The notes: generated from the letters alone by a model not told the origin. 64,000 nucleotides of DNA from an uncultured Clostridia bacterium (GCA_934247225.1 CAKQJE010000007.1:1-64000), one strand, 5' to 3'. Counted from the first letter of the stretch, positions 8,375 through 17,173 are shown. Numbers and translations are program-made.

Positions 8375-8953
8375 TTAAAGTATGCCTTTGAGGAAGATTT
8401 CGAGACCTATAACGATAAGGATAACGCCGCCTAAAATGCCCGCTTTCCCCGCAAGTTTCGTGCCGAATTTTCTGCCGAGGAAAAGCCCCGTAAGGCATAT
8501 CGCGAGTGTAACCGCGGCTATGACCGCGGACGCGACGAGCGCTTCGGTAACGGCGTATTCCGCAATCGTGAAACCGACGGAAAGCGCGTCTATGGAAGTC
8601 GCCACGCCCTGAACGAAAAGCTGCCAGAGCGTTACTTTTATCGCCGGTTCGTCGTCGTTTTTGTGTTTTATTCCGTCGAAAAGCATTTTTCCGCCGATAA
8701 ACAGAAGCAAAATAAGCGCGATGTACGGGATTGCTTTTTCAAACGTTTTGAATTTTTCCGCCGCGAAGTGAACGCACAGCCAGCCTATCATAGGCATTAA
8801 AAATTGGAAAAACGCGAACGTTCCCGAGATGAGAAGTCTTTTGCCGCGCTTCATTTCGGGTTCGGCGAGTCCGTTGGCGAGAGACACCGAAAACGCGTCC
8901 ATCGCAAGCCCTACGCCTAACAGCGCGCTGTTGAAGAAAAACAAAAAGTCCAT
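8375..8953 (-). CDS. mntP: Manganese efflux pump MntP
   Basis: A 192-residue integral membrane protein with about six helices and two inverted copies of the family motif: GLAMDAFSVSLANGL near the start and VQGVATSIDALSVGFTI in the second half. The paired aspartates in these motifs are the expected Mn(II) ligands. The start at 8953 fits the family and the GCGAGG ribosome site; upstream codons belong to the leader RNA. A yybP-ykoY-type leader with a terminator directly in front of the ATG supports manganese control of an exporter. Without this context DUF204 membership alone would be less specific. Confidence 0.92.
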   Translation of the reverse strand: MDFLFFFNSALLGVGLAMDAFSVSLANGLAEPEMKRGKRLLISGTFAFFQFLMPMIGWLCVHFAAEKFKTFEKAIPYIALILLLFIGGKMLFDGIKHKNDDEPAIKVTLWQLFVQGVATSIDALSVGFTIAEYAVTEALVASAVIAAVTLAICLTGLFLGRKFGTKLAGKAGILGGVILIVIGLEIFLKGIL

Positions 8954-8978
8954 AAAAAAACCTCGCTTTTTTGCGAGG
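8954..8978 (-). terminator. Riboswitch-controlled terminator overlapping the mntP ribosome site
   Basis: On the minus strand CCTCGC (8973-8978), an A6 loop, GCGAGG (8961-8966) and TTTTTTT (8954-8960), followed at once by the mntP ATG. The 3' arm is also the only plausible Shine-Dalgarno, so the hairpin can block both transcription and initiation. Confidence 0.75.
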
Positions 8979-9099
8979 GGCTTTGCCATAAATACACGGG
9001 AGAGACCTTCGCACATAATATAAACGCTTTCAAGTTTTCAAAGCCCGATATTCCAAGCGATTTAAAATTCGTCGGACTGTGCCTGTGAGCGTTTTATCT

Positions 9100-9256
9100 G
9101 CACTTTAGTCTCGTAAATTAAAGCAAGCCAGGTCGAACGAAGTAGGTAAAAAGATACTTAAATCCGTCCGAGCGGTGTGTTGACTTGCTGCGCCGTTTGC
9201 CGTTAAAAATGTTCGTCGTTGAAAACGAAACCGACGCTTACTACTCCCTATCGTCT
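9100..9256 (-). promoter_or_regulatory. yybP-ykoY manganese riboswitch aptamer
   Basis: Read on the minus strand from about 9256: GATAGGGAGTAG, then a stem region, a GTCAACACACC segment, ACCTGGCTTGC and GAGACTAA near 9105-9113. The GGGAGTAG and GAGACT blocks at the two ends of the aptamer and the GTCAACAC segment are hallmarks of the yybP-ykoY class. TAG just before GGAGTAG can pair with CTA after GAGA. It lies between a good promoter and mntP, the most common target of this class. Mn(II) binding should favour expression. A covariance-model search was not possible here. Confidence 0.78.
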
Positions 9257-9261
9257 TGTAT

Positions 9262-9290
9262 ATTTTATCACATACGAAAACGAATGTCAA
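9262..9290 (-). promoter_or_regulatory. Promoter of the mntP riboswitch transcript
   Basis: TTGACA (9285-9290), 17 bases, TAAAAT (9262-9267) on the minus strand, just upstream of the aptamer. Confidence 0.8.
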
Positions 9291-9316
9291 CCGAAAAACC
9301 GTTAAAAATTCCGAAG

Positions 9317-9353
9317 AAAAAAGCAGCCGAACGGCATAAGCTCAGTCCGGCTG
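9317..9353 (-). terminator. Intrinsic terminator of the AraC gene
   Basis: CAGCCG (9324-9329) pairs with CGGCTG (9348-9353); read on the minus strand the stem is followed by CTTTTTTC. Confidence 0.7.
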
Positions 9354-9374
9354 TTCAATGTTAAAAAGTCAAGT

Positions 9375-9388
9375 TAATCGACTTATAG
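9375..9388 (+). repeat. 14-bp repeat TAATCGACTTATAG, copy 2
   Basis: Exact copy, just beyond the 3' end of the AraC gene, followed by AGGGG and TTTTT. Confidence 0.8.
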
Positions 9389-9396
9389 AGGGGTTT

Positions 9397-10269
9397 TTAG
9401 TTTAAAGAAGCTGCTTTTCTGAATTGAAGAGGGGTTGCGCCGACGGTTTTTTTGAATATTCGGCTGTAATAACTCGGATCGTCGAAACCGAGGCTTTCCG
9501 CGATCGCGGCGACCGATAGATCGGTTGTTTCGAGCATTTTTTTGGACTCGTCGAGTTTTTTGTCGAGAATGTATTTGCCTATGCTCACACCCTGAAACCT
9601 CGTGAAAAGATGAGAGAGGTAATATTTGCTCGTATAGCATTTTTCGGCAACTTCGTCCAGGGTGAGTTTGCGTTTGAAATTTTCGTCGATATAAGCGAGA
9701 ACGGTTTCTATCGTCATACTTTTGTCGAGCAGGGCCGAAGCGTTTTCGGTGCGGTTTATCAGCCTGAAAATGTACATTATGAGCGTTCTCGAAATGTTCT
9801 GGCAGATTTCCATATAAAAACGTTCTTTAAGTTCGAACTCGGTGATAAGCGCGGTGAAATAACGGTGGAAAACGTCGTACATTTCCTCGGTGTGGAAAAT
9901 CGGTCCGTAAGCATCGGGCAAAAGACTGTTCGGCGGCAGATTCGTTATTTCGAGCTTGTCGTAGGCAATGAAAAGGATTTCCATAGGGTCTTTTTCGTTG
10001 CTTTTCTCGTAATGCGTAACGCCGTTGTTGTAAATGAGCAGGTCGCCTTTTTTAACGGAATAGCTTTTGTTGTCGACGGTTATTTTCCCCTTGCCGTCCG
10101 TGACGAAAATGATTTCGAGAAACTCGTGAGAATGAGGTTCTTCCGCCCAGCCGCCGTGTTTATCGAGCGAGCCGACGTATAAAAGACGGGGTTTCAGCTT
10201 GAAAGAATAGTGATTTTCAAGCAGGTGGTGCTGCCGTTCGTCGCTGTCGTATCTGTGCGTTACTATCAT
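9397..10269 (-). CDS. AraC-family regulator with cupin sensor domain
   Basis: A 290-residue regulator with an N-terminal cupin sensor and a C-terminal double helix-turn-helix. The cupin (about 30-115) has the metal/sugar pocket pattern HSHEFLEI...GKGKITVDNKSY...GDLLIYNNGVTHYE. The HTH (about 190-288) has DEVAEKCYTSKYYLSHLFTR and VAAIAESLGFDDPSYYSRIFKK. It is divergent from the sugar importer genes at 10621, so it most likely senses that sugar and activates the importer from the shared 350-bp region. The start is preceded by AAGGGA. The ligand cannot be named from sequence. Confidence 0.9.
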   Translation of the reverse strand: MIVTHRYDSDERQHHLLENHYSFKLKPRLLYVGSLDKHGGWAEEPHSHEFLEIIFVTDGKGKITVDNKSYSVKKGDLLIYNNGVTHYEKSNEKDPMEILFIAYDKLEITNLPPNSLLPDAYGPIFHTEEMYDVFHRYFTALITEFELKERFYMEICQNISRTLIMYIFRLINRTENASALLDKSMTIETVLAYIDENFKRKLTLDEVAEKCYTSKYYLSHLFTRFQGVSIGKYILDKKLDESKKMLETTDLSVAAIAESLGFDDPSYYSRIFKKTVGATPLQFRKAASLN

Positions 10270-10330
10270 ATTTTTCCCTTACCGCAAAATCGGCTTCCCG
10301 CTTTTTTGCGTTTTCATATTTTTCACGGAT

Positions 10331-10359
10331 ATAATAACATTATTTAAAAAGAAAATCAA
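10331..10359 (-). promoter_or_regulatory. Promoter of the AraC regulator gene
   Basis: TTGATT (10354-10359), 17 bases, TATTAT (10331-10336) on the minus strand. Confidence 0.65.
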
Positions 10360-10481
10360 TACTTATCGCAAAAATTTCCCGAAAAAAGTTAAAAGTTTCA
10401 ATCCGAATTTCTCCCCGCCGACCATTCTGCCGGCGGTAAAAACAGGATTTTATTGCTCTCGGAATTGGGCAAGTAAATGTC

Positions 10482-10510
10482 TTGAATTTTGCGTAAAAGG
10501 GTGCGATAAT
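10482..10510 (+). promoter_or_regulatory. Promoter of the sugar ABC importer operon
   Basis: TTGAAT (10482-10487), 17 bases, GATAAT (10505-10510). It leaves a leader of about 105 nt before the RbsA-like gene. Confidence 0.65.
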
Positions 10511-10620
10511 TAGAAAGGCGACAGGGAAAATCCCCCGTTCAAAACTCCTTTGAAAACGGTTTAAAGAGGCTTTGAAACGATTTTTCCGAATACGCAATCT
10601 TATGGTAGGGCACAGGAAAT

Positions 10621-12120
10621 ATGAGCGAATTGATTTTGAAAATGACAGGTATAGACAAGCGTTTTTCGGGCGTTCACGCTCTGAAAGGCGTTGATTTCGA
10701 CCTTTACGCCGGGGAAGTTCACGCTCTTATGGGCGAGAACGGAGCGGGTAAGTCAACGCTGATGAAAGTGCTTTGCGGAATACACGCTTACGACTCGGGA
10801 ACTATCGAATACTTCGGAAAGAAAGTTAAATTCGCGTCGATAGCCGAATCGCAAGCCGCGGGCATAAGCATAATTCATCAGGAACTCAATATGATGAATC
10901 ACCTTACGGTAGCGCAGAACATTTACATCGGCAGAGAGCCGATGAAATGCGGTTTTATCGACGACAAAAAAATGGAGACGGACGCGAAAGAGTTGTTCAA
11001 ACGCATAGGCGTTCGCATCGATCCGTCGGTTAAGCTCGGTTCGCTCACCGTCGGAAGACAGCAGATGGTCGAAATTGCGAAAGCCGTTTCTCACGATTCA
11101 AAGCTCCTTATTCTCGACGAGCCGACAGCCGCTCTGACTCAGCCCGAAGTCGAAGATCTGTTCCGTATAATGCACGATCTTCAGCATAAGGGTATCGGAA
11201 TGATATACATTTCTCACCGAATGGACGAGATAAACCGCATATCGGACAGAGTAACCGTTATGAGAGACGGCGAATACGTCGGTACGGAATATACGAAAAA
11301 CCTGACCAAAGACGATATCGTAAAAATGATGGTCGGCAGGGTTATTTACGGCGAGCAGAAAGAAAAAAGCCTTGTTGCGGACGACGCCCCCGTGGTTCTT
11401 GAAGCCAGGAACATCGTCAGCGGCAAAACACTCAAAAACGTAAGCTTTAAGCTGAGAAAAGGCGAAATCCTCGGATTCGCCGGGCTTATGGGCGCGGGGA
11501 GAACGGAACTTGCGAGAGCTATTTACGGCGCGGATTCGTTCGACAGCGGCGAGATTTTCGTAAACGGCAAGAGAACGGAAATAAAAACCCCCGAGGTGGC
11601 GGTTAAGCACGGAATCTGCTATCTTTCGGAAGACCGCAAACAGTACGGGCTTATGCTCGGGAAGTCTGTTACGGAAAATACGGTGATAGCGTCTTTAGAC
11701 GATTATATCCGTTTCGGCTGGATAAACGACGCTAGCGCAAAAGCCGCCGCGGAAGAGAAAAACAAACAGCTCAGGACGAAAACTCCTTCCATGGATCAGC
11801 TTCTTAAAAATCTTTCGGGGGGAAATCAGCAGAAAGTAATCGTTGCGAGATGGCTTTTGAAAGACTGCGACGTGTTTATTTTCGACGAACCCACGAGAGG
11901 AATAGATATAGGCGCGAAAAGCGAAATGTACGATCTTATGTCGGAGCTTGCGGCGCAGGGAAAATCGATAATAATGATTTCTTCCGAGCTTGCGGAAATT
12001 CAGAGGCTCAGCGACAGAGTAATAGTTATGTGCGAGGGCAGGATTACGGCAGACTTGCCGATAGAAGGTCTCACGCAGGAAGAAATTATGAAATATGCCA
12101 CGATGCGCCAACCGGCGTGA
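10621..12120 (+). CDS. Sugar ABC importer ATPase, RbsA/MglA type
   Basis: This 499-residue protein has two fused ATPase domains. The first has Walker A GENGAGKST, signature LTVGRQQMVEIAKA and Walker B LLILDEPTAALT. The second has a degenerate Walker A (GLMGAGRTE) but an intact LSGGNQQKV signature and DEPTRGID. This asymmetric tandem form is specific to carbohydrate importers of the CUT2 family (ribose, galactose, xylose, autoinducer-2). It is first in an operon with a permease and a binding protein, downstream of an AraC regulator. The substrate is undetermined; the nearby aldolase-type BMC makes a deoxyhexose or pentose a reasonable guess, nothing more. Confidence 0.94.
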   Translation: MSELILKMTGIDKRFSGVHALKGVDFDLYAGEVHALMGENGAGKSTLMKVLCGIHAYDSGTIEYFGKKVKFASIAESQAAGISIIHQELNMMNHLTVAQNIYIGREPMKCGFIDDKKMETDAKELFKRIGVRIDPSVKLGSLTVGRQQMVEIAKAVSHDSKLLILDEPTAALTQPEVEDLFRIMHDLQHKGIGMIYISHRMDEINRISDRVTVMRDGEYVGTEYTKNLTKDDIVKMMVGRVIYGEQKEKSLVADDAPVVLEARNIVSGKTLKNVSFKLRKGEILGFAGLMGAGRTELARAIYGADSFDSGEIFVNGKRTEIKTPEVAVKHGICYLSEDRKQYGLMLGKSVTENTVIASLDDYIRFGWINDASAKAAAEEKNKQLRTKTPSMDQLLKNLSGGNQQKVIVARWLLKDCDVFIFDEPTRGIDIGAKSEMYDLMSELAAQGKSIIMISSELAEIQRLSDRVIVMCEGRITADLPIEGLTQEEIMKYATMRQPA

Positions 12121-12207
12121 TAAGGCGTAACTATCCGCAGACGATTGCGTCCGAATGTAATCTCTGCGGCTAAGGGAAATAACCGATAAATTACGGAGGA
12201 AAATGAT

Positions 12208-13449
12208 ATGGAAACCAAAAATTTGAGTTTGCCGTTTAACCGCAGAATGCGTAAAGCGGCGGTAAAAGTAAAAGACGCCGCTGTAACCAAGGGCAAGCAG
12301 AATATCATAATTATTGCCGCGCTCGTCGCGCTCGCTCTGATATTCTATGCTTTGAATCCCAACTTTCTCGACAGATTTAACGTCGTCAGTATGACGCAAA
12401 GCCTTGCGCCTTATGCGATACTCGCACTCGGCGTAACGTTCGTTATCGCAACGGGCGGAATCGACCTTTCGATCGGTACGGTCTGTATAGCATCCGCAGT
12501 AATTGCGGGATTTTGTTACACGAAGGGAATGCCCCTCTGGCTCACCATTCCTATGATGATAGCGATCGGCGGACTTTTCGGGCTTTTAAACGGATTTCTG
12601 GTTGCAAAACTTAAACTTCCCGCGTTCATCGCAACGCTCGGAACGATGATGCTTTCGAGAGGTCTGAGCGCGCTTATCGTTTCCGTTCCGAACATTTTCT
12701 TCCCGAGCGGAACGTGGTTCAACTCGACTTTCTCCAATCTCAACGGATTCCCTATAGGTCTCGTCTGGATTATAGGTCTTATGCTTCTTTGCATGTACCT
12801 TATGTATAAAAACAAGATAGGCAGATACATTCTTTCTATCGGAAGTAACGAAGAAGCCACGAGACTTTCGGGTATAAACACCGATAAATACAAAATGCTC
12901 GCTTACGTTTTCTGCGGTATCGGCGCAGGCGTTGCCGCGATTTTCTGGGCGGCTTCCTTCACGACGGTAGCTTCGGCGACGGGTAACGGAATGGAACTTG
13001 ACGCTATTGCGGGCGTTTACATCGGCGGAACGAGCGCGGCGGGCGGCGTGGCTTCGGTTGCGGGATCGGTTATCGGTAATATAATGCTCGTAGTTATAAG
13101 AAACGGACTCAACTTCGTTCTTGCGAAATTCAACCTTAACATGAACTCCACTTACGTGACTTACGTTCTTACGGGTATCATAGTCGTGGCGGCGGTTCTT
13201 ATGGATACGATCAAGAACAAAAACGCGATGAAGGTCAAGGAAGACACGCCCAAGCAGAAAATCAAAAAACATTACGTCGAAAGAAAAGCCGCGCTTAACG
13301 ACGGAATCGACGCGATACTTGTAGACGGAACTATCGGCGACAAAGAAAGAGAATCGAGAGTGGCGGTTTTAAACGACGAACTTACAAAACTTAAAGCCGA
13401 TTATTTAAGCGAAATGGAAAAGCTTAAATCGCAATCGGCGAAAGCCTGA
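12208..13449 (+). CDS. Sugar ABC importer permease, RbsC/MglC type
   Basis: A 413-residue CUT2 permease with about eight to ten helices, the conserved ATGGIDLSIG segment after the second helix, and VAGVYIGGTSAAGG before the last helices. The final 85 residues, after VLMDTIKNKN, form a charged, probably helical cytoplasmic tail that ordinary RbsC proteins (about 320 residues) lack. The same start is preceded by ACGGAGGAAAATGAT. It should form the membrane channel with the ATPase encoded 87 bases upstream. Confidence 0.93.
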   Translation: METKNLSLPFNRRMRKAAVKVKDAAVTKGKQNIIIIAALVALALIFYALNPNFLDRFNVVSMTQSLAPYAILALGVTFVIATGGIDLSIGTVCIASAVIAGFCYTKGMPLWLTIPMMIAIGGLFGLLNGFLVAKLKLPAFIATLGTMMLSRGLSALIVSVPNIFFPSGTWFNSTFSNLNGFPIGLVWIIGLMLLCMYLMYKNKIGRYILSIGSNEEATRLSGINTDKYKMLAYVFCGIGAGVAAIFWAASFTTVASATGNGMELDAIAGVYIGGTSAAGGVASVAGSVIGNIMLVVIRNGLNFVLAKFNLNMNSTYVTYVLTGIIVVAAVLMDTIKNKNAMKVKEDTPKQKIKKHYVERKAALNDGIDAILVDGTIGDKERESRVAVLNDELTKLKADYLSEMEKLKSQSAKA

Positions 13450-13555
13450 CGATATTTTCGGCGGTCGATAAGACAATCCGGCGAGAATATCCGGCAGGAT
13501 ATAAAAAATATACGGAAAAATCCCGAAAGGGTAAAATAAAGGAGGAAAATTTCCT

Positions 13556-14596
13556 ATGAAAAAATTCAGAAAGTATTTCTTACCCATCGTATGCGCAATC
13601 GCGTGTATGTTCACAACGCTCGCTTCCTGCGGCGGTAACAGCGAAAAGACGATCGCGGTAGTAGCGAAAGGCGAATCCCATGCGTTCTGGCAGTCCGTTA
13701 AAAAGGGCGCGGAAGACGCAGGCGCGAAGTACGGTTACAAAATAACCTTCCGCGGCCCCGCAAGCGAATCCGCAAAAGATCTTCCCAGCCAGAAAGAAAT
13801 GGTTACTACGGCTCTGAGTAATAAGCCCGCGGCTATGGTTCTCGCAACTATCGGCGAAGGTTTTGTGGACAGCCTTAAAAGCGCGTACGATCAGAATATC
13901 CCCGTCGTTCAGTTCGACAGCGGTATCTGGGAAAACGACGTAAAAGCCCTTAACTCGGCTAATAAAAATCCTATTAAATCCTCGGTTGCAACCAGCAATA
14001 CGCTCGCTGCGGGACTTGCCGCAGAGAAGTTCTTCGAAGCAATCAAAGGCGACATCGCGGCTGCCGGAGGAACTTACGTAGTAGGTATAATCCAGCACGA
14101 CGAAACTCAGACCGGTATCGACCGTGCGGCGGGTTTTGAGACGAAATTCAAGGAATTGGCAGACGCAGACGCTACTACGAAAGGCAAATATAAAATCGCG
14201 AAGGAAGTTAAACCCGGCGACGCCGATCAGGCTTACAAAACCGCGCTGGAAGCTCTTTACGAAAAGGGAATAAACGCGTTGTTTATGAGCAACGAAGGCG
14301 TAGTTAAACAGGTTAGCGACGCTATCGCTTCTTCGGGAACTAAGTACGACGCTATCAAGTTCTGCGGATTCGACGCAGGCACGAAGCAGATCGAATGGAT
14401 GAAGAAGACTACGGGCGCGAAACTTATCGGCGCGGTAGCTCAGGACTCCTATCAGATCGGTTATAACTCCGTCGAACAGGCTGTTTTCGCTGCGGAAGGC
14501 AAAGCCGTTACCGCAACCGTCGCAATCGCCGGTTCGTGGTGGGACGCAACCAACGTCAACGAAATGATTAAAAACAACATCGTTTACGAAGGTTAA
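13556..14596 (+). CDS. Sugar-binding lipoprotein of the CUT2 importer
   Basis: A 346-residue substrate-binding protein with a lipoprotein signal (basic start, hydrophobic stretch, lipobox TLAS-C25) and a type-1 periplasmic-binding fold starting TIAVVAKGESHAFWQSVKKGAEDAG. The two lobes are linked in the usual way (PVVQFDSGI near residue 115; FCGFDAGTKQIEWM near 275). It is the last gene of the importer operon, with AAAGGAGG before it and a strong terminator after it. Last position and strong ribosome site are consistent with the excess of binding protein these systems need. Confidence 0.93.
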   Translation: MKKFRKYFLPIVCAIACMFTTLASCGGNSEKTIAVVAKGESHAFWQSVKKGAEDAGAKYGYKITFRGPASESAKDLPSQKEMVTTALSNKPAAMVLATIGEGFVDSLKSAYDQNIPVVQFDSGIWENDVKALNSANKNPIKSSVATSNTLAAGLAAEKFFEAIKGDIAAAGGTYVVGIIQHDETQTGIDRAAGFETKFKELADADATTKGKYKIAKEVKPGDADQAYKTALEALYEKGINALFMSNEGVVKQVSDAIASSGTKYDAIKFCGFDAGTKQIEWMKKTTGAKLIGAVAQDSYQIGYNSVEQAVFAAEGKAVTATVAIAGSWWDATNVNEMIKNNIVYEG

Positions 14597-14610
14597 AAAC
14601 CTTAATAAAA

Positions 14611-14639
14611 AACCCGGAGCGAGCAGCTCCGGGTTTTTT
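14611..14639 (+). terminator. Terminator of the CUT2 importer operon
   Basis: AACCCGGAGC (14611-14620) pairs with GCTCCGGGTT (14626-14635), followed by a T-run. Confidence 0.92.
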
Positions 14640-14663
14640 GTTGTTTTTATCGATTTGTGGAGA

Positions 14664-14677
14664 TAATCGACTTATAG
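14664..14677 (+). repeat. 14-bp repeat TAATCGACTTATAG, copy 3
   Basis: Exact copy between the convergent binding-protein and flotillin genes, followed by AATGA and CTTTTA. Confidence 0.8.
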
Positions 14678-14685
14678 AATGACTT

Positions 14686-16176
14686 TTACTCTTCGTTTTT
14701 GTCGGAAGAAATCGTTTCTACGGGTTTTTCTTCTGCTGTTTCCGCGTTCTTTACGGCGGCTTTCGCGGCGATTTTGCCGCCGACTACGCCCGAGATGAGC
14801 GCGTTGACGTCGATACCCGTCGATTCCTTGACGCCTTCCATAATCTGGCTTGCGCTTGACATAACGTCTTTAACGACTTTCGTCGCGTTTCCGTCGCCGT
14901 ACATAACGATTTTGTCGGTACGCGACAGCGGAGCGGCTGCGTTTTTGACGACTTCGGGAAGAGCTGCGAGATACATTTCGAGAACGGACGCTTCGCCCAT
15001 TTTCTTCTGCGCTTCGGCTTTTTTCTCGATAGCTTCCGCTTCCGCGATACCCTTGGCTCTGATACCTTCGGCTTCCTGTTCCATGGCGTATCTTATCGCT
15101 TCGGCTTCGGCGCGTTTCGCTTCGGCTTCCATAACCGCCTGATATTTCTTAGCCGCGGCTTCCTGTTCGGTCGCGAATCTCGCCGCTTCCGCGTCTTTCT
15201 GACGTTTGATAAGGTCGGCTTCCGCCTCTTTCGCCACGCGGTAATTATTCGCGTCGGCTTGCTTTCTGATTTCGGCGTCGAGCTGTTTTTCCTTCAAAAC
15301 GATAGCTTTATCCGCAAGTTCGGACTCTTTTTCCTTTCTCGCGATGTCGGCTTCGGTTTTGGCGATTTCGATCGTTTTTCTCTGATTTTCCTGCTGAATG
15401 GAATAAGCCGCGTCCGCCGCCGCCTTTTTGGTGTCTGCCTGAACTTTGAGTTCGGCTTGCTGAACGGCGAGGGTTGTGTTCTGTTCGGCGATTTTCTTTT
15501 CCGCTTCGACCTTTACGGCGTTGGCTTCTTCCTGAGCGTGAGAAGTCGCGATGGCGATATCTCTCTGCGCGTTCGCCTTTGCGATCTGCGCGTTTTTGCG
15601 GATCTGTTCGACGTTGTCGATACCCATATTTTCGATAGTTCCCGCATTGTCCTTAAAGTTCTGAATATTGAAGTTTACGACTTCTATACCGAGCTTTTCC
15701 ATATCGGGAACGACGTTTTCGGTAATCTTTTTGGCAACGCCCTGTCTGTCCTGAACCATTTCTTTAAGCCCTACGGAACCCACGATTTCACGCATATTAC
15801 CCTCTAAAACCTGAGTTACGAGGCTGACGAGTTCCGCCTGTTTCATACCGAGAAGAGACTCGGCGGCTCTTTTTAAAAGATCGGGGTTAGAGGAGACTTT
15901 GACGTTCGCAACGCCGTCCACGTTCACGTTGATGAACTCGTTCGTGGGAACGGCTTCGCTCGTTTTAACGTCCACCTGCATAACTCTGAGCGAAATTTTA
16001 TCCACTCTTTCGAAAAACGGCATTCTCCAACCCGCTTTACCTATAAGTATTCTTTTCTTGAACGGACCCGAAATTATGTAAGCCGTGTCCGGCGGAGCCT
16101 TCAAATAACCGGCTACCAGAAAAAGAACTACTACGATTGCTACGACAACCAATGTCGTGATTAACCACGTCGGCAT
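14686..16176 (-). CDS. Flotillin-family SPFH protein
   Basis: The 496-residue product has an N-terminal membrane helix (about 5-25), an SPFH/band 7 domain (about 30-190) and a long coiled coil (about 190-420) dense in Ala, Glu and Lys with repeated AEA and KEAE units. A short polar tail follows. Flotillins organise membrane microdomains and scaffold other membrane proteins. The start follows AAGGAGGTAAAAATT. A 230-nt leader resembling a metal riboswitch precedes it, which would be an unusual control for this family. No NfeD partner is adjacent; the nearest membrane gene (16506-17048) is upstream on the same strand but has its own promoter. Confidence 0.92.
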   Translation of the reverse strand: MPTWLITTLVVVAIVVVLFLVAGYLKAPPDTAYIISGPFKKRILIGKAGWRMPFFERVDKISLRVMQVDVKTSEAVPTNEFINVNVDGVANVKVSSNPDLLKRAAESLLGMKQAELVSLVTQVLEGNMREIVGSVGLKEMVQDRQGVAKKITENVVPDMEKLGIEVVNFNIQNFKDNAGTIENMGIDNVEQIRKNAQIAKANAQRDIAIATSHAQEEANAVKVEAEKKIAEQNTTLAVQQAELKVQADTKKAAADAAYSIQQENQRKTIEIAKTEADIARKEKESELADKAIVLKEKQLDAEIRKQADANNYRVAKEAEADLIKRQKDAEAARFATEQEAAAKKYQAVMEAEAKRAEAEAIRYAMEQEAEGIRAKGIAEAEAIEKKAEAQKKMGEASVLEMYLAALPEVVKNAAAPLSRTDKIVMYGDGNATKVVKDVMSSASQIMEGVKESTGIDVNALISGVVGGKIAAKAAVKNAETAEEKPVETISSDKNEE

Positions 16177-16275
16177 AATTTTTACCTCCTTGTTTTGCCT
16201 TAGTGTATTTTACCGCAGAGAGTTGAAAAATATGTCTGCGACCTGCCGAAATTGCGACCTGCCGAAATACGGTTA

Positions 16276-16312
16276 TAAAAAAGACTTTTACGGCGTACGT
16301 CCGTAAAAGTCT
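16276..16312 (-). terminator. Leader terminator upstream of the flotillin gene
   Basis: On the minus strand AGACTTTTACGG (16301-16312) pairs perfectly with CCGTAAAAGTCT (16282-16293), followed by TTTTT. It lies about 100 bases before the flotillin start, so it acts on readthrough into that gene. Confidence 0.9.
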
Positions 16313-16408
16313 CAAAATACCGTGTTCGGTTGCGACGCCGGAAAACTTAATTTTCGCCCTGACGACGTCGCAGCATAGCAAAGCTATGTTTCTACTCCCT
16401 TTCAGTGA
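16305..16408 (-). promoter_or_regulatory. yybP-ykoY-like riboswitch aptamer upstream of flotillin
   Basis: Read on the minus strand from 16408: TGAAAGGGAGTAG, a CATAGC..GCTATG hairpin, GACGTCGTC, CAACCGAACACGG and TTTTGAGACTTTTA. As in the mntP leader, GGGAGTAG opens and GAGACT closes the element. TGAAAG can pair with CTTTTA, where the mntP copy pairs TAG with CTA, so the closing stem is kept by compensatory change. GAGACTTTT is also the 5' arm of the terminator, the usual switch design. The class assignment is less certain than for mntP. Confidence 0.6.
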
Positions 16409-16412
16409 TTAT

Positions 16413-16441
16413 ATGATAACATACGTTCGCTTAAAAGTCAA
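16413..16441 (-). promoter_or_regulatory. Promoter of the flotillin leader
   Basis: TTGACT (16436-16441), 17 bases, TATCAT (16413-16418) on the minus strand. Confidence 0.7.
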
Positions 16442-16505
16442 GTATCTTCACCGTTTTTTCATTTATTTGCGGGGAAACGGTTAAATTTCCCTGTCTTTTG
16501 TTATT

Positions 16506-17048
16506 TTATTTGCTTAAAACCGCGTTGCCGAGCGCGCATACGCCCGAAACGATAGCCGTAATTCCGCCCGTGATTGCGGCGTAACCGAGCTGCCATACTT
16601 TGGCGCTGTCGGAGTTCAAATCGGAAAATTTAACGGTTTTTTCGCTGCCGAAGCCGATAATCGAGCCGGAAGTCGTTATCGTGGAGAAGTTAAGCGCGAA
16701 GAAGAAAAGAATTCCGCCCGCAACCAAAGCCGCGCCCGCGATGAAAGTCATAAGTTTGCTTTTGCCGATACCTACAAGCTGAAGAACGTTGATTACAAGA
16801 CCTGCGACAACGAGAATGTAAGCGAGAAGGTTGGGGAAGGAGAAGTTGATTGTCGTCGAACCTTTGAAGAAATCGCCGCCGTCGACGGAAGAAAGTTCTT
16901 TGCCGAATGCGATTGCAAGTCCGTTATAGGTCGTGTCGCCGTTTACCGCCGCAATCTGCGGAAGGAAGATCATAACGACCGCGACTATCGCCAGAAGCGC
17001 GCCGACAAGCATAAGAAGTTTGTTCAGTGATTTTGCTTTTTTTGCCAT
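16506..17048 (-). CDS. Small four-helix membrane protein of unknown function
   Basis: A 180-residue protein starting MAKKAKSLNK with four predicted membrane helices: LLMLVGALLAIVAVVMIF, LLAYILVVAGLVINVLQ, MTFIAGAALVAGGILFFFA and the last 25 residues. A soluble loop of about 40 residues lies between helices 1 and 2. No family is recognised with confidence. It has its own promoter and GTGAGG ribosome site. It is co-directional with the flotillin gene but separated by that gene's promoter. Confidence 0.75.
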   Translation of the reverse strand: MAKKAKSLNKLLMLVGALLAIVAVVMIFLPQIAAVNGDTTYNGLAIAFGKELSSVDGGDFFKGSTTINFSFPNLLAYILVVAGLVINVLQLVGIGKSKLMTFIAGAALVAGGILFFFALNFSTITTSGSIIGFGSEKTVKFSDLNSDSAKVWQLGYAAITGGITAIVSGVCALGNAVLSK

Positions 17049-17080
17049 AAAATTTACCTCACATAGGTTTAGTATGGTAC

Positions 17081-17108
17081 ATTATATCATATGGGTAAAA
17101 ATTGTCAA
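17081..17108 (-). promoter_or_regulatory. Promoter of the four-helix membrane protein gene
   Basis: TTGACA (17103-17108), 16 bases, TATAAT (17081-17086) on the minus strand. Confidence 0.75.
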
Positions 17109-17173
17109 GCGAAAAACAAAAAATAAACTGTACAAAATTCTCTCTTTTGTACAGTTTAACGTAAAATATCAGA

